From positions 1 to 64,000 of the forward strand of contig SVPW01000009.1 of the NCBI GenBank assembly GCA_015065645.1: a stretch of DNA of 64,000 nt. Reading direction: 5' to 3'. Positions 39,543 to 49,657 of the stretch are shown here, one piece after another. The notes beneath the pieces were generated by a model, which had not been told where the DNA came from, ran no database searches, and saw only the letters and a list, made by a program, of their open reading frames with translations. Made by a program: the position numbers and the translations under genes. This DNA comes from Oscillospiraceae bacterium. GTDB lineage: Bacteria; Bacillota; Clostridia; Oscillospirales; Acutalibacteraceae. The stretch's first letter is position 1, and every line of letters starts with the position of its first letter.

Positions 39543-40856
39543 TTAACGCTTTTTATTCTTTAATTCATTTAAAATCAATTTAGATTCTTGTATTAAAAAC
39601 TTAGGGTTAAGGCCTCTTAAAAGCAGACGGTTATTCTCTTTCAAGGGTTTAAAAATAAATCCAAAAACAAAATTGATGATAATTTGTGTGAGTAATGAAG
39701 CGGTTGCCGCACCAACTGCTCCAAAAAACGGTATCATAGCAGCATTAAGTGCTACATTAAACAACACTCCCGATAGATTAATAAGCGGTAAATATTTTTG
39801 TTTTTCTTCTGCAAGCAACCAGATGTTTCTGATAGAGCCCATATAAGAAAAGGCGCAATACCAGGTGAGTATTTGTAAAACAGGTACCGCACAGGTATAA
39901 TTTTTTCCAAAAAGAATATTAATTATTAAACCTGCCAATACTGTAAATACAGCACTTTGTGCTAAGGATAGATATGTAATTATACTGTAAAGCCGAGATG
40001 TATTTTTTTCAAACTCAGCAGAATTTTCTTTTTTAGATGATAATATAAGCGGACGAAAAGAGTCTATAATTGCGGTGTATACAAATTGTACCACACCCGC
40101 ACAGGTTATTGCCGCTGTATAATAACCGTTTTCGGTTTTACCTGATATATTAGTAAGCATAATATGGTCTGTGTTTTGAAAAATGGTTACCATTAAGCCT
40201 GATAAAATGTAATGCTTACTTTTATTAAGCATTTTTTTAGCTCTCACATACGAAAAGCTAAAAAATTGTTTTCCTTTTTTGAAATATATAATAATTAACG
40301 CAATTCCGATAATTCCGTATTCTATTGAATGAGAAAGGGCAAACCAATATATGTTTTTGCCTGTAACAAGTAAAAATATTTTATAGATTGAAACTATTAC
40401 ATAAGCTCCCAGCATTGCAAGGGAGGAATATTTTGAAAGTAGTTTATACTGAAACCAATATTGCACCATTTCAAGTGCAGCAAAGAATATAGATGTGCTG
40501 TAAAGCACACAAACAATTATTGTTTCGGTTTCGCCGAATTTTGTAGCAAAAGCAACACCGGTAACACCAAGCATACACAGCATACTTGTGAAAACGCTCA
40601 TTAAAACCGATGTTCCCATGATTTCTCCTTCTTTTTCAGGGTCTTCAAGGAGTTCATGTACCAATATTGCATTAAGTCCCAATTTCATAACCGGCATAAA
40701 AAATGCCACAATGCTTGCCGCATAATTTATAAGTCCGTAATTTGAAGGGCCTAAATATCTTGCGGAAATCATACCGATTAAAAGTTGTATGATAGATTGT
40801 GCAATTTTGCAGGCTATAATCCATTTTGCATTTTTTAAAGCTTGTTTTGTTTTCAT
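39543..40856 (-). CDS. Polysaccharide flippase (Wzx-like)
   Basis: This 437-residue protein of the MOP superfamily has 12 to 14 hydrophobic segments. It starts KNAKWIIACKIAQSIIQLLIGMISARYLGPSNYG, whose ARYLGPSNYG phrase is the usual Wzx/RfbX signature. It moves undecaprenyl-pyrophosphate-linked repeat units across the membrane. It sits downstream of the giant protein gene and its terminator-like hairpin, apart from the main capsule genes, but on the same strand. Confidence 0.88.
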   Translation of the reverse strand: MKTKQALKNAKWIIACKIAQSIIQLLIGMISARYLGPSNYGLINYAASIVAFFMPVMKLGLNAILVHELLEDPEKEGEIMGTSVLMSVFTSMLCMLGVTGVAFATKFGETETIIVCVLYSTSIFFAALEMVQYWFQYKLLSKYSSLAMLGAYVIVSIYKIFLLVTGKNIYWFALSHSIEYGIIGIALIIIYFKKGKQFFSFSYVRAKKMLNKSKHYILSGLMVTIFQNTDHIMLTNISGKTENGYYTAAITCAGVVQFVYTAIIDSFRPLILSSKKENSAEFEKNTSRLYSIITYLSLAQSAVFTVLAGLIINILFGKNYTCAVPVLQILTWYCAFSYMGSIRNIWLLAEEKQKYLPLINLSGVLFNVALNAAMIPFFGAVGAATASLLTQIIINFVFGFIFKPLKENNRLLLRGLNPKFLIQESKLILNELKNKKR

Positions 40857-40869
40857 TTAACTCACTTTA

Positions 40870-40901
40870 GTAAATCCCACCGATTGCTCGGTGGGATTTA
40901 C
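40870..40901 (-). terminator. Terminator after the giant gene
   Basis: A perfect 14-bp stem GTAAATCCCACCGA / TCGGTGGGATTTAC with a 4-base loop lies just after the stop of the giant gene. The T-run is weak, so some read-through into wzx is possible. Confidence 0.75.
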
Positions 40902-40911
40902 CTCCTAAAAT

Positions 40912-43900
40912 TTAGCCAACTATTTGACCTAATTCATTAAATGTATAGGTTTGTTCAACAAGTAATCCGTTACCACGCCAAACATGATAATCTCTATTAG
41001 TTACTAATTCACCATTATATGCAGAGAAGTAGTAATATCCGTCATAGAAGAACAATCCCTTTTCAATGCCCTTACCGTTTTCATAGTAGTATAAGCCGTC
41101 TTCTTTTTCTACGATACCGTTAAGCATCTTACCATCTGCACCAAACTCATAAGTACCGGTGGGAAGGTCACAGCTTGTTTTATAAGCTTTATAAACTCTG
41201 CTTGTAACAAGCTTACCTCTGTAAAGTGCAAAGTAGTAATTTCCTTCGTATTCAAAGAGACCCTTTTCAATGCCTACGCCATTTTCATAGTAGTATAAGC
41301 CGTCTTCTTTTTCTACGATACCGTTAAGCATCTTACCATCTGCACCAAACTCATAAGTACCGATGGGAAGGTCACAGCTTGTTTTATAGGCTTTATAAGT
41401 TCTGCTTGTGATAAGCTTACCTCTGTAAAGTGCAAAGTAGTAATTTCCTTCGTATTCAAAGAGGCCTTTTTCAACGCCTACACCGTTTTCATAGTAGTAA
41501 AGCACGCCATCCTTATCAACAATACCGTTAAGCATCTTACCGTCTGCACCAAATTCATAGGTGCCGTTGGGAAGGTCACAGCTTGTTTTATAGGTTTTAT
41601 ATACTCTGTTTGTGAGCAATTTGCCCTGATAAAGAGCGAAATAATAATTGCCTTCAAATTCGAAAAGACCCTTTTCAATGCCCTTACCGTTTTCATAGTA
41701 GTAAAGCACGCCATCTTTATCAACAATACCCTTTAGCATTTTGCCATCTGCACCAAATTCATAACGACCGTTAGGAAGATCACAGCTGGTTTTATAGGTG
41801 CTGTATGCTCTATTGGTGATAAGCTTGCCTTGATAGAGAGCAAAGTAATAATTTCCGTCAAATTCGAAAAGACCTTTTTCAACGCCCTTACCGTTTTCAT
41901 AATAGTAAAGAATACCGTCTCTTTCAATAATACCGTTTATCATCTTTCCTTCGGCATCAAATTCATAATGACCATTAGGAAGATCACAGCTGGTTTTATA
42001 AGTGTGGTATACTCTGTTGGTGATAAGCTTGCCTTGATAGAGAGCAAAGTAGTAGTTGCCATCTACCTTAACAAGACCTTTTTCAACACCCTTACCGTTT
42101 TCATAGTAGTAACGAACACCATCAATTTCAACGATTTCACCCTCAGAGCTTGAACCTACCATTTTACCGTCTTCACCGAAAATATAGGTTCCCTTAGGCA
42201 TATCGCAATTTGTTGCCCATGCATACAGAGTTTTGTTGGTTATTACTTTACCGCCACTCTGAGCAAAGTAGTATTCGCCATCTACCTTAACAAGGTATTT
42301 TTCAGCTCCCTTACCATTTTCATAGTAGTATTTTATTCCGTTAATCTCTACAATTTCTCCGTTAGGATTGGAGCCAAGCATCTTACCGTCTGCTCCAAAT
42401 GTGTAAGAGCCTTTAGGCAAATCACAATTGGTAGAAGCGGTATATAAGGTTTTATTGGTAACAATTACACCGTTGTAAACTGTGTAATAGTAATCTTCGC
42501 CAACCTTTATAAGATGCTTTTCTGTTGCGATACCTTCTTCAAAGTAGCGGAGTTCGCCATTAATATCAAAGATACCATTGAGTTTTACGGGAGTAGTGCC
42601 GTCAGGTCCAAAATCGTACCATGTGGTTGGCATAGCCGGTGCACTGTGATAGTTGATACCTTCACAACGGTATCCGTTTCTGAAGAAGTAATCAATACCG
42701 TCAATGTTGTACCAGCCCTTAATATAATAGCTGGGGCCGTAGTAATAACGGGTTCCGTTAAGGGTTTTGCCCCAAACACCTGTGGTAAGCTTACCGGTTT
42801 CTTCAAATGTATAGTATACACCATACATTCTAACTCTGCCGGTGGTAGCCTTTGTTGTGGTGGTGTTAAAGTGATACCATTCTCCGTTTATAGTTTGCCA
42901 ATTGGTAGCAATTTCACCAATCTTAGAATAGCGGTAAGCGTTAAGCTCTTTATCAAAGAATACGCCTGTGTACTTAGTTTGACCGGCATTTATACCGTTG
43001 GTTCCAAAGTCATAATAGTATCCGTCAATTAACTGAACACCTGTGAGCTTTTCACCGTCAACATAGTAAACAAAGCCGCCATCTTCATTAGCCCAACCGT
43101 TTTTAAGTGCATTTACGAGGTTATAGGTATCGTAAAATTCCTTATAAGTGTGGCTGAAATAACCGCCGGATTCGGAAGAGTTATTGGGATTTACAAAAGG
43201 ATAAATTCCGTATTGAGCCTGATTTTCCGGCTTTTGTGCAAAGGAGTAAAGTGCGCTTGCACGCAAATAAATCTTATAGCTTATATTACCGGTGTTTTCA
43301 ACCTTGAGGCTGTTCTTTGCACCCCAATCAGCATCTGATTTAGGTGTAAGTTTAATACCGTTAACTATGCAAATCGGGTTTGCGGTAGCCTGATCAATAG
43401 CCTTTGTCTGCTTGCGCCATCTGAGGTTAATAGTCAAAGTATTGGTTGCTTCGTCAAACTCAGCTGTTTCAAGATTAAAGTATTCATTTATTAATTTAAG
43501 CTCACTGTAATCAACATCGAAGTTTGAATCAAACTTGAGTTTAGCAGTAACAACGCTGAGATCACTTATACGCTCTGCCAACTGGCAAAGGAATGTCCAA
43601 GCACAAGCACCCTCAACATCGGCTCCGGGGAGCATATAAAGAAGGTCATTAAGAACCGGAGGAATCGGAATTTCGGTCATATCAATAGCAACAATATAAG
43701 ATGTTACCATTTCCTCATCGGTGCTTGTTGCAATATATGTAATTCCGTCTGTTGTAGTGGAATTGCTTACCTGACGATCCCAAGCAAGCTGACGGTCACC
43801 GCCTGTTGCCTGATCAAAGTCAAAGGTAGCCTCACCCTGTTTGTAAAGATTAATTGTAAGGTCAGCAGTAGTTTCTGTATTAGAGGTTAGTGCTGCAGTT

Positions 43901-46900
43901 ATGGTAAGAACCTTAATTCCGGAAGCCTCATTGCCCACGAATGTAAAGTTATTAATATCACCTGCTGTGGGGCTGCTGAGTGTAAATGCAATATCATTTA
44001 CATTAATTGCAACCGGCTGGTTCTGATAAAGAGCAATTATTGGGAGATTAATACTTTCACCGTAAACTGCATCTATGATTGTTCTGCTGTAGTAGAGGTT
44101 TTGAGGTGTAACTATATCAATAGTTTTTGAGCCTATAATGGCATCATCAAGTACAAGATATACCTCAACAGTACCGTTTCTGTGGGCTGTTAATACACCG
44201 TCTTCGGTAATGGTTGCCCAACGAGTATCTGAAACTGCCCAAGTTGTACCTTCAGGAAGTTCGGTAACATTACCTGTAGCACTTACACCTACGGGATTAA
44301 CCTTAATGCTGGTGCCGATTGTAAGATAGTCATAATCAGTGTTAAGAACTGCATGGTCAAACTTTGTGGAGCTTGGAGCAGTTGAAACGATCATAAGGGA
44401 TGTACTTACAGAACGGGCATATCCATCTGAAGGCTTATTGATAACTGCAAGATCCTCAGAACCTACAGGTTTTGAAACATAGGTGGTGGAACCGCCGCCG
44501 TCAAGGTTTACAGCGTGCACACAGCCTGCATCAAGCATAATCTGAGCGATTTCTAACATGCTTCCGCCGCAGGAAACGGGTTCCTGACGACCGTCAAGTA
44601 CCATAAGAACAACTTTACCTGTCTTGGTGATACCAACTGCTGTACGGCTTGCACGGCCGGAATTGTTGGTAGTAACAATTTTACCGTTTTTAACAAGGGT
44701 ATCGCCAAAGCATGCAATACCGTCTCTAACCTGACCCTTATAAATGGTGTTATATTCTTCGGTAGTAGCGATAACGGGAGTACCGTCCATCAAAATACCG
44801 AAAAATCCGTTAGAGTTTATGGGCTGGTATTCAACACCGCCCATAACAAGCAAACCGCCGGGTTCACCTGTAGCCATATTGAAGCCTGCACCGTTTGTAC
44901 TTGCTACAACATTGTAGTTTTCAATATAGTATTCACTTTCGGGATTACCATATTTATTCTGTGCGGCATTTGCCTGATCAAGAACACGGGAAAGCTCCCA
45001 GCCCTTAGAGGGGTCATTTTCGTTATAGTTAGCAAATACATCAACATCATTTCTTGTGATGTCAGCTGTTGCAATATAATAAACCATCTGCTTGTTATCT
45101 GCAGAGGTTGCATATTTAATTTCCTGGGTAACACCGGGGGCTAAATTGGTTATATCATTGGAGAATACGCTGAGATAGGGGTTTGTAACGCTGTCTACAT
45201 AGTCACCTGCAAGCTCACAGAGGTAATCTGCAAAAGCATAGCAGCAGGCACGTCTGAGTGTTGAAAGATCTGAAGAGGAAAACTCTCTTGTTCCTTCAAG
45301 TGTAGAAATAACCTTATTTGTGGTATAAGCATTGTAAACTATATCACGAATCTGTGCACGGGTACCTGTTGAACCAAGGCGGTTTTTAAGGAAATATTCA
45401 GCACGGAATTCATTATCAAGATCTTCTGTGAAGTATGTTAAGAGTATTTCAGTTAAAACACCGTGTTCATACTTAGAAGAATAAAGCTGTTGCATTACAT
45501 AGAATGCATCAATATCACCGTAAATATCGGTATCGTTAAAGCCGGGGTTGGGGGAGAAGTCTACACCAAGGTAGTTCTTGCTGATATTTGCAACCATTGT
45601 TTCAAGCTCGCCTGAAACACCATTAATATCGCAAACCTCTAAAAGGTCAACAAGGTCGCCTGCCCAACCGCCAACATCGGCATGGTTCTGGCTGCCTTTA
45701 TTATGGTTGGTAATATCCATTGTACCGAACATATGACCAAGGTCTGCCCAGTCACCGTTGGGGAGGTAGAAGTTATTAATGTTTTTTAAAGCATCTATAT
45801 GAATTTTTTCTTCTTCACATGTAGCTTCCTGATTAACACTCTCTTGCATCATAAGAACAAATTCAGCAAACTGTGGGTCTTCATAGCCTGCCATAATGTT
45901 CCAAGAACCGCTGTTATAACGGTCAACACCGGTACGAACATATTTAATTACAATGTCAAGCGGATCCGTACCCGGCTTTACCTCAGCAGAATAAATGCTT
46001 GCAAGTTCTTCCAAGAGCATCAGGTTGAACAAAAACGATTCATAGTCGTTTATTTCAGGTTCGCCATTTGCAACGGTTGCTACGCTGTAAAGCGTAGCAA
46101 CATTGTTAGCTGATGAGTTGTAAAGTTTTGCAGAAGATGTGGAAACAAGTGCAGATGAATAGTCAATTCCCATATAAACGCTTATATTGGCAAAATACTT
46201 CTTTAAGCGTACAAGGTCCTTAACATTTACTTTGCCGTCACCGTTTGTATCTGCAGTGTAAGCAGAAAGCTCGGTTATAGCAGTATTTCCAAGTATAATG
46301 TTTCTTAAAGTTGTTGCATCATTTGCATCAACCTCACCGCTTGCATCAACATCACCCACTGTTTCGCCAAGGTAAACTATCTTGGCATTGGGGAATGTGG
46401 CTGCAGTATCAACAGCAACATTTTTCCACTGGGCGATAGTGCCGTTGTAGAGAACAAACTGCAAGCTATCACATCCGCTGAAAGCGGTATTTGAAATAGA
46501 TGTAACGCAAACAGGTATTGTTACCATTGTTAAATTGTTCTGATTTGCAAAGGCGTTATCAGCAATGGAAGCAACAGCCTTGCCGTTAAGAGTTTCGGGA
46601 ATGGTAATTGCGCCTTCAATGGCTTCATTATAGCCGTTAATGGTAATAGTATCGCCAACATTTCCGGTAAAGGCTGTCTTTGCAGGGATTACCCTAACAT
46701 CTGTTGTGCTGTCACAGTTTGCACAGTGACGGGATTCAGAACCTTCGGTAATATCGGTAGCTTCTACATCAACGGTATATTCTGTAGAGTATGCGTGACC
46801 TAAAGCTGCAACCGCTTCGGTCTGTACATCGCCACAGGTAGCGCAAACTTTCTGCTTAGAGCCTACAGTTTCGCAATCCGGAGCAGTAACGGTAGTCCAA

Positions 46901-49587
46901 TCTCCGTAGCTATGGCCTGAAGCCGAAACAAAATTATCGTTATAGCTGTCACCGCAAACAGAGCAGGTAAATGTGGTATAACCCTTTTCTGTACATGTTG
47001 GCTCTGTAACATTAATGATGCTATAGTCATGACCGTTAGCTTCAATCTTTTCGGTATAGCTGTATGAACAGCCTTCATTGGTACAAGTATATGTTCTTAC
47101 ACCTTCGGTCTCGCAACCGGGCTCGGTAGTGATTACGGATGTACATTCATGTCCTGTAGGAGCAATAGGTTCGGTAGTGATGTGACCGCAAACGGTACAG
47201 GTAAAGGTTGTTACACCTTCGGTTTCACAATCGGGTTTTTTAGTGTCCTCTGATGTGTATGAATGATCTATTTTAGGGAGTTGTTCTTGCTCAATAAATA
47301 CCTCACCGCAAGCAGAGCAATGTTCACCTACTGTAAGACCTGTATTGGTACAGGTGGGATCAACAGCTGCATCGGTTACGGTTGTATGGTTTGTGCATAC
47401 CCATTTGCCGTCTGTATATGTATAGGTATCTGTAGCGGAATATAAATATGTTCCGTTAGAATTTTTAAAGAATGCAGGCTTTATCGGAATTTGAACATAT
47501 CCGGTACCCTGATTGAGTACATAGGTGACAGTTTCTGTTCCTGCTGTTACTTTTGCAACACCTGTTCCTGTGCTGAATACATTAGCACCGCTTGAAGTAG
47601 TGTAAACATATCCTGCAGAAGCATCTATATAACCGTCTATCTGAATTTTTGCGTCGGTAAGGTCAGCAGCGGTTCTTGTATATTTTACTCTGCCGGGTAC
47701 AGGTGCAATATTTACTACCGGAATTAATTGCTGGTTTGTAGCACCTGCGTAGTTGCCCCACTGGTCAAGGTCATAGATATAGATGTTTATGCCATTGCCT
47801 ACGGTACAGTTTGCACCATCTTCAATAATAATTTCAGAACCGGGGAGCATTGCTAAATCCTGATTCATTACAATATTACTTCCGGATTTTGCAGTAACGG
47901 TAATATTACTGTTTATTGGAAGCTCATATTCATTAGAGTCAAGTGTGTTAGTACCAAGCTTCAAGCTTACAGGAGAAACGGTCATATTGCCGTTAAGCTC
48001 AATAATAAGTCTATCGGTTGAAACATCATATCGCTTAATAACATATCCGCTTGTGAGATTAAACATAGAATTACTTGGTCCAATAAATGCTACTGATGAT
48101 GATACGTCTTGTCTTGACATATAAAGTGAGGTATAGCTATATTCCTGTGCACCGCTGTTAATCTTTAACGGTACCTCAATATTCTGAACATAATACTGTG
48201 AAAGCGGGAATACGCCGTTTTGCATATCGGTACTTTGTGTACCGCCACGGAAGTCAGGTATCTGGAAATATTCATAAACCTTTGCTCCGCTGTTAGCAGA
48301 AACAGAACCGGAACCGGTTATATATCCATAGGCATAGAGAACACCGCCGTTGTTAACGGTAATAGAACTGCCTTCTTCCATAACAACCATACCAACAGCA
48401 TCACAAGGTGAACCGCCAACATAGGTACCGCCCTGTGCCCAAAGGTGCATAGCAGGAACGCTCATACCACCATTAATAATGATATTAGCACCGTTTGCCA
48501 TCGTGAGGGTACGGTATGCTGTGATAGTATGCTGATAACGCTCGGTTTTGGTGGGGTCGTTTTGTTGCTCTGAACCATCACCGTCAAGGTCGTTATTATA
48601 TTCTCTTCCGCGTGGTTCTGTGGTATAGTATGTATTCTTTGAGTCCATCGGTATAACAAGGGTGCTGCCTGATGGAATGGTATAATCCCCTGCGGGAAGG
48701 GTTGAATCGTTTAAAAGAACGATTGCCTTACTGCTGTTAGAAGCTGCACTTGCCTGTGCCGCAGCATTAAGGTCATCGAAAAGATGTGTGCCTTTTGGCA
48801 CGGTTGGGTAATAGGTTGTTGTAAGATTCAAAAGGCCGTGCTTGTATGATTCATTAACCAAAGCACCTATCATAAAGTGCGGCTCAGAACCTGAACCTAT
48901 AAATACAGCCTTAACCGTCATATCGGCAGCAGGTGTAACGGTATATGAAGCGGCGGTGGAAAGTATTGCACCGTCAGCCGCATTTATCCAGCCCAAGAAT
49001 GTACCGCCGTTAGCAGTGGTGGCAACAAGTGCCGCACCGTCGATAGGTATATTGATTACAGTGCCACTAGCAGTTGCTGCACCGTTAACGGTAATACTAC
49101 CATAAGCGCTGTTATATTCAAATGTAACATCTGAAGAATCGGCAGCGGCAACCAAGCTGAAACTGCTTAAGGTAAGGGTTGCGGTTGTACCGCTTAAACC
49201 GCTTTTAGATTGAAGTTTTATTTCAAATGAAGCACCGGCATCTAAAATAATGCTGTAGTTTCCTGTTGTAGGGGCGCTGACGCCTGCAATAGTAAAAGAA
49301 TTGGCCTGGCTTGTGCTATATGCGAAAGAAAGCGTTGCCCTATTTTCGGTTTCATTGGCAATGGTGATAGTATTAGTTGCTTTTGAAAAAAGAGAACCGG
49401 ATGCTTTAATGGTAACCGTTCCGTTAGAATTAGAACCGTTACCGGTACTGTCAGTAATAGATACTGCACCATCCAAAACCGTATTGGTTTTAGCAGCGGA
49501 TGCTATCATACCAAGCGGCATTGTGGATAAGAGAAGCATCATTGCCAATAATATAGGCAATAATCTTTTGCTGAATTTTTTGAACAT
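40912..49587 (-). CDS. Giant secreted multidomain surface protein
   Basis: This 2891-residue protein has a signal peptide (1-31, ending ASA-A), Bacterial-repeat-like modules (about 130-230) and several Cys-rich tandem repeats (about 740-965, PTCTEKGYTTFTCSVCGDSY type). A BspA-like leucine-rich part (about 985-1070) is followed by a type I dockerin-like pair (about 1075-1132; DVDASGEVDANDAT and DTNGDGKVNVKDL). A NAGPA/phosphodiester-glycosidase domain (about 1530-1740, NLDGGGSTTY), an Ig-like BIG2 module and a C-terminus of eight cell-wall-binding-type repeats complete it. It is probably attached to the surface polysaccharide or wall through the repeats. The substrate of the glycosidase-like domain is unknown. 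It has its own promoter and lies between LicD and Wzx. Confidence 0.85.
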   Translation of the reverse strand: MFKKFSKRLLPILLAMMLLLSTMPLGMIASAAKTNTVLDGAVSITDSTGNGSNSNGTVTIKASGSLFSKATNTITIANETENRATLSFAYSTSQANSFTIAGVSAPTTGNYSIILDAGASFEIKLQSKSGLSGTTATLTLSSFSLVAAADSSDVTFEYNSAYGSITVNGAATASGTVINIPIDGAALVATTANGGTFLGWINAADGAILSTAASYTVTPAADMTVKAVFIGSGSEPHFMIGALVNESYKHGLLNLTTTYYPTVPKGTHLFDDLNAAAQASAASNSSKAIVLLNDSTLPAGDYTIPSGSTLVIPMDSKNTYYTTEPRGREYNNDLDGDGSEQQNDPTKTERYQHTITAYRTLTMANGANIIINGGMSVPAMHLWAQGGTYVGGSPCDAVGMVVMEEGSSITVNNGGVLYAYGYITGSGSVSANSGAKVYEYFQIPDFRGGTQSTDMQNGVFPLSQYYVQNIEVPLKINSGAQEYSYTSLYMSRQDVSSSVAFIGPSNSMFNLTSGYVIKRYDVSTDRLIIELNGNMTVSPVSLKLGTNTLDSNEYELPINSNITVTAKSGSNIVMNQDLAMLPGSEIIIEDGANCTVGNGINIYIYDLDQWGNYAGATNQQLIPVVNIAPVPGRVKYTRTAADLTDAKIQIDGYIDASAGYVYTTSSGANVFSTGTGVAKVTAGTETVTYVLNQGTGYVQIPIKPAFFKNSNGTYLYSATDTYTYTDGKWVCTNHTTVTDAAVDPTCTNTGLTVGEHCSACGEVFIEQEQLPKIDHSYTSEDTKKPDCETEGVTTFTCTVCGHITTEPIAPTGHECTSVITTEPGCETEGVRTYTCTNEGCSYSYTEKIEANGHDYSIINVTEPTCTEKGYTTFTCSVCGDSYNDNFVSASGHSYGDWTTVTAPDCETVGSKQKVCATCGDVQTEAVAALGHAYSTEYTVDVEATDITEGSESRHCANCDSTTDVRVIPAKTAFTGNVGDTITINGYNEAIEGAITIPETLNGKAVASIADNAFANQNNLTMVTIPVCVTSISNTAFSGCDSLQFVLYNGTIAQWKNVAVDTAATFPNAKIVYLGETVGDVDASGEVDANDATTLRNIILGNTAITELSAYTADTNGDGKVNVKDLVRLKKYFANISVYMGIDYSSALVSTSSAKLYNSSANNVATLYSVATVANGEPEINDYESFLFNLMLLEELASIYSAEVKPGTDPLDIVIKYVRTGVDRYNSGSWNIMAGYEDPQFAEFVLMMQESVNQEATCEEEKIHIDALKNINNFYLPNGDWADLGHMFGTMDITNHNKGSQNHADVGGWAGDLVDLLEVCDINGVSGELETMVANISKNYLGVDFSPNPGFNDTDIYGDIDAFYVMQQLYSSKYEHGVLTEILLTYFTEDLDNEFRAEYFLKNRLGSTGTRAQIRDIVYNAYTTNKVISTLEGTREFSSSDLSTLRRACCYAFADYLCELAGDYVDSVTNPYLSVFSNDITNLAPGVTQEIKYATSADNKQMVYYIATADITRNDVDVFANYNENDPSKGWELSRVLDQANAAQNKYGNPESEYYIENYNVVASTNGAGFNMATGEPGGLLVMGGVEYQPINSNGFFGILMDGTPVIATTEEYNTIYKGQVRDGIACFGDTLVKNGKIVTTNNSGRASRTAVGITKTGKVVLMVLDGRQEPVSCGGSMLEIAQIMLDAGCVHAVNLDGGGSTTYVSKPVGSEDLAVINKPSDGYARSVSTSLMIVSTAPSSTKFDHAVLNTDYDYLTIGTSIKVNPVGVSATGNVTELPEGTTWAVSDTRWATITEDGVLTAHRNGTVEVYLVLDDAIIGSKTIDIVTPQNLYYSRTIIDAVYGESINLPIIALYQNQPVAINVNDIAFTLSSPTAGDINNFTFVGNEASGIKVLTITAALTSNTETTADLTINLYKQGEATFDFDQATGGDRQLAWDRQVSNSTTTDGITYIATSTDEEMVTSYIVAIDMTEIPIPPVLNDLLYMLPGADVEGACAWTFLCQLAERISDLSVVTAKLKFDSNFDVDYSELKLINEYFNLETAEFDEATNTLTINLRWRKQTKAIDQATANPICIVNGIKLTPKSDADWGAKNSLKVENTGNISYKIYLRASALYSFAQKPENQAQYGIYPFVNPNNSSESGGYFSHTYKEFYDTYNLVNALKNGWANEDGGFVYYVDGEKLTGVQLIDGYYYDFGTNGINAGQTKYTGVFFDKELNAYRYSKIGEIATNWQTINGEWYHFNTTTTKATTGRVRMYGVYYTFEETGKLTTGVWGKTLNGTRYYYGPSYYIKGWYNIDGIDYFFRNGYRCEGINYHSAPAMPTTWYDFGPDGTTPVKLNGIFDINGELRYFEEGIATEKHLIKVGEDYYYTVYNGVIVTNKTLYTASTNCDLPKGSYTFGADGKMLGSNPNGEIVEINGIKYYYENGKGAEKYLVKVDGEYYFAQSGGKVITNKTLYAWATNCDMPKGTYIFGEDGKMVGSSSEGEIVEIDGVRYYYENGKGVEKGLVKVDGNYYFALYQGKLITNRVYHTYKTSCDLPNGHYEFDAEGKMINGIIERDGILYYYENGKGVEKGLFEFDGNYYFALYQGKLITNRAYSTYKTSCDLPNGRYEFGADGKMLKGIVDKDGVLYYYENGKGIEKGLFEFEGNYYFALYQGKLLTNRVYKTYKTSCDLPNGTYEFGADGKMLNGIVDKDGVLYYYENGVGVEKGLFEYEGNYYFALYRGKLITSRTYKAYKTSCDLPIGTYEFGADGKMLNGIVEKEDGLYYYENGVGIEKGLFEYEGNYYFALYRGKLVTSRVYKAYKTSCDLPTGTYEFGADGKMLNGIVEKEDGLYYYENGKGIEKGLFFYDGYYYFSAYNGELVTNRDYHVWRGNGLLVEQTYTFNELGQIVG
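40915..42590 (-). repeat. Eight wall-binding repeats, five with exact 204-bp period
   Basis: The 3' end of the giant gene holds eight tandem units of the type GIVDKDGVLYYYENG, then LFEFEGNYYFALYQGKL and YKTSCDLPNGTYEFGADGK. The last five (40915-41934) are exactly 68 codons each, and several neighbours are nearly identical in DNA, a sign of recent unequal exchange. The units resemble choline- or glucan-binding repeats. Confidence 0.85.
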
Positions 49588-49618
49588 AATTCATCCTCCA
49601 TTTTTTAATTTATATATA

Positions 49619-49646
49619 ATCATACACACTCAAAAAATTTTTTCAA
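49619..49646 (-). promoter_or_regulatory. Promoter of the giant gene
   Basis: On the minus strand TTGAAA (49646-49641), a 16-bp spacer and TATGAT (49624-49619) precede the GGAGG site and ATG of the giant gene. Confidence 0.5.
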
Positions 49647-49657
49647 ATATGTATGGA

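Noticed and set aside
40915-42590. Regular 204-bp repeats taken as a CRISPR or satellite array
   Set aside because: The units are in frame within the giant gene and encode wall-binding-type repeats; there are no spacers or cas genes.
46863-47400. DnaJ-like zinc finger in the giant protein
   Set aside because: The protein is secreted, and the spacing with PTCTExG and GH elements differs from the CxxCxGxG repeat.
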